Assembly (NCBI RefSeq): GCF_029193815.1
Contig: NZ_JARFVC010000039.1
Location: 1-36,166 of the forward strand
Direction of reading: 5' to 3'
Origin: Cytobacillus sp. S13-E01
Lineage (GTDB): Bacteria; Bacillota; Bacilli; Bacillales; Bacillaceae_L
Length of the DNA: 36,166 nucleotides
Shown: positions 36,154 to 36,166 of the stretch, piece after piece
Numbering within the stretch: the first letter of the stretch is position 1
Layout of the letters: every line of letters begins with the position of its first letter
Position numbers and translations under genes: made by a program
The notes under the pieces: generated by a model
Databases searched by the model: none
The model's input: only the letters and a program-made list of their open reading frames with translations
Told to the model about the DNA's origin: nothing

Positions 36154-36166
36154 CTTTCTTATCTTT
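36154..36166 (+). repeat. Remainder of the interrupted repeat tail
   Basis: CTTTCTTATCTTT is identical to the tail of other repeat copies (for example 46-58) and continues to the window edge. Confidence 0.8.

Larger units (their letters stand above)
34236..36155 (-). mobile_element. IS110-family insertion sequence, IS1111-like layout
   Basis: The ends are set by comparison with uninterrupted repeat copies, which read TATACTTTCTTATC; here TATACT stops at 34235 and CTTTCTT resumes at 36154. CT flanks both sides as the apparent core dinucleotide. There are no terminal inverted repeats at the edges, but a sub-terminal pair, ATTAAAG (34241-34247) and CTTTAAT (36138-36144). The long non-coding side (34236-34755) lies downstream of the transposase, as in the IS1111 group. 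The 1920-bp length is large for the family. A 9-bp inverted repeat, CATTAAAGT (34240-34248) and ACTTTAATG (34307-34315), lies inside the left end. Confidence 0.88.

Overview
The window is a stretch of AT-rich chromosome from an endospore-forming member of the Bacillaceae (Bacillus sensu lato). Gene content and order follow the Bacillus subtilis spoIIP-gpr-rpsT-holA-yqzM-comE-yqeM...yqeG-sda block, then psd, pepF and sigK, then the yrhC-mccBA-mtnN-yrrT-yrzA-yrrS-pbpI-greA-udk-trhP2-trhP1-trmR-mltG block. Almost all genes are on the minus strand. The plus-strand genes are rpsT, yqzM, comER, sda, sigK and yrzA. sigK is a single intact frame, with no skin-like element in it.

Layout. 1-577: tandem array of a ~162-bp structured repeat. 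596-3029: spoIIP and gpr (engulfment, germination protease). 3221-5273: rpsT, holA, yqzM. 5363-9914: late-competence genes comEC, comEB, comEA and divergent comER. 9996-15184: eight-gene minus-strand housekeeping operon yqeG-yqeH-aroE-yhbY-nadD-yqeK-rsfS-yqeM (ribosome assembly, NAD, shikimate). 15503-15897: DnaA-box cluster and the replication checkpoint gene sda, with an overlapping upstream ORF. 15947-18727: psd and pepF. 18970-20158: a small Tyr/Gly-rich spore-type protein and sigK. 20218-21270: a gene-poor stretch with several tiny minus-strand ORFs, one a clear YrzI-family gene. 21409-25238: methionine-to-cysteine operon under an apparent CymR box. 25447-28381: yrzA, yrrS, pbpI. 28461-33984: greA, udk, the tRNA mo5U34 set trhP2/trhP1/trmR, and mltG. 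34081-36166: another repeat copy split by an IS110-family element.

The most interesting content is at the edges. A dispersed repeat (full or partial copies at 1-577, 12247-12384 and 34081-34235, remnants at 20427 and 25663, perhaps 18885) has a conserved long imperfect hairpin. Its tip differs in sequence between copies but stays self-complementary in each, which points to selection on structure. At the right edge an IS110-family element (34236-36155) sits in the conserved tail of one copy, flanked by CT on both sides. About 175 bp downstream of its transposase is a two-hairpin non-coding segment (34431-34585). Its first internal loop carries both halves of the interrupted repeat sequence, and its second carries sequences matching the element's own ends. 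This is the layout expected of an IS110/IS1111 bridge RNA (seekRNA), here apparently programmed to land in the repeat family. No folding or database search was run; all pairings were read by eye.
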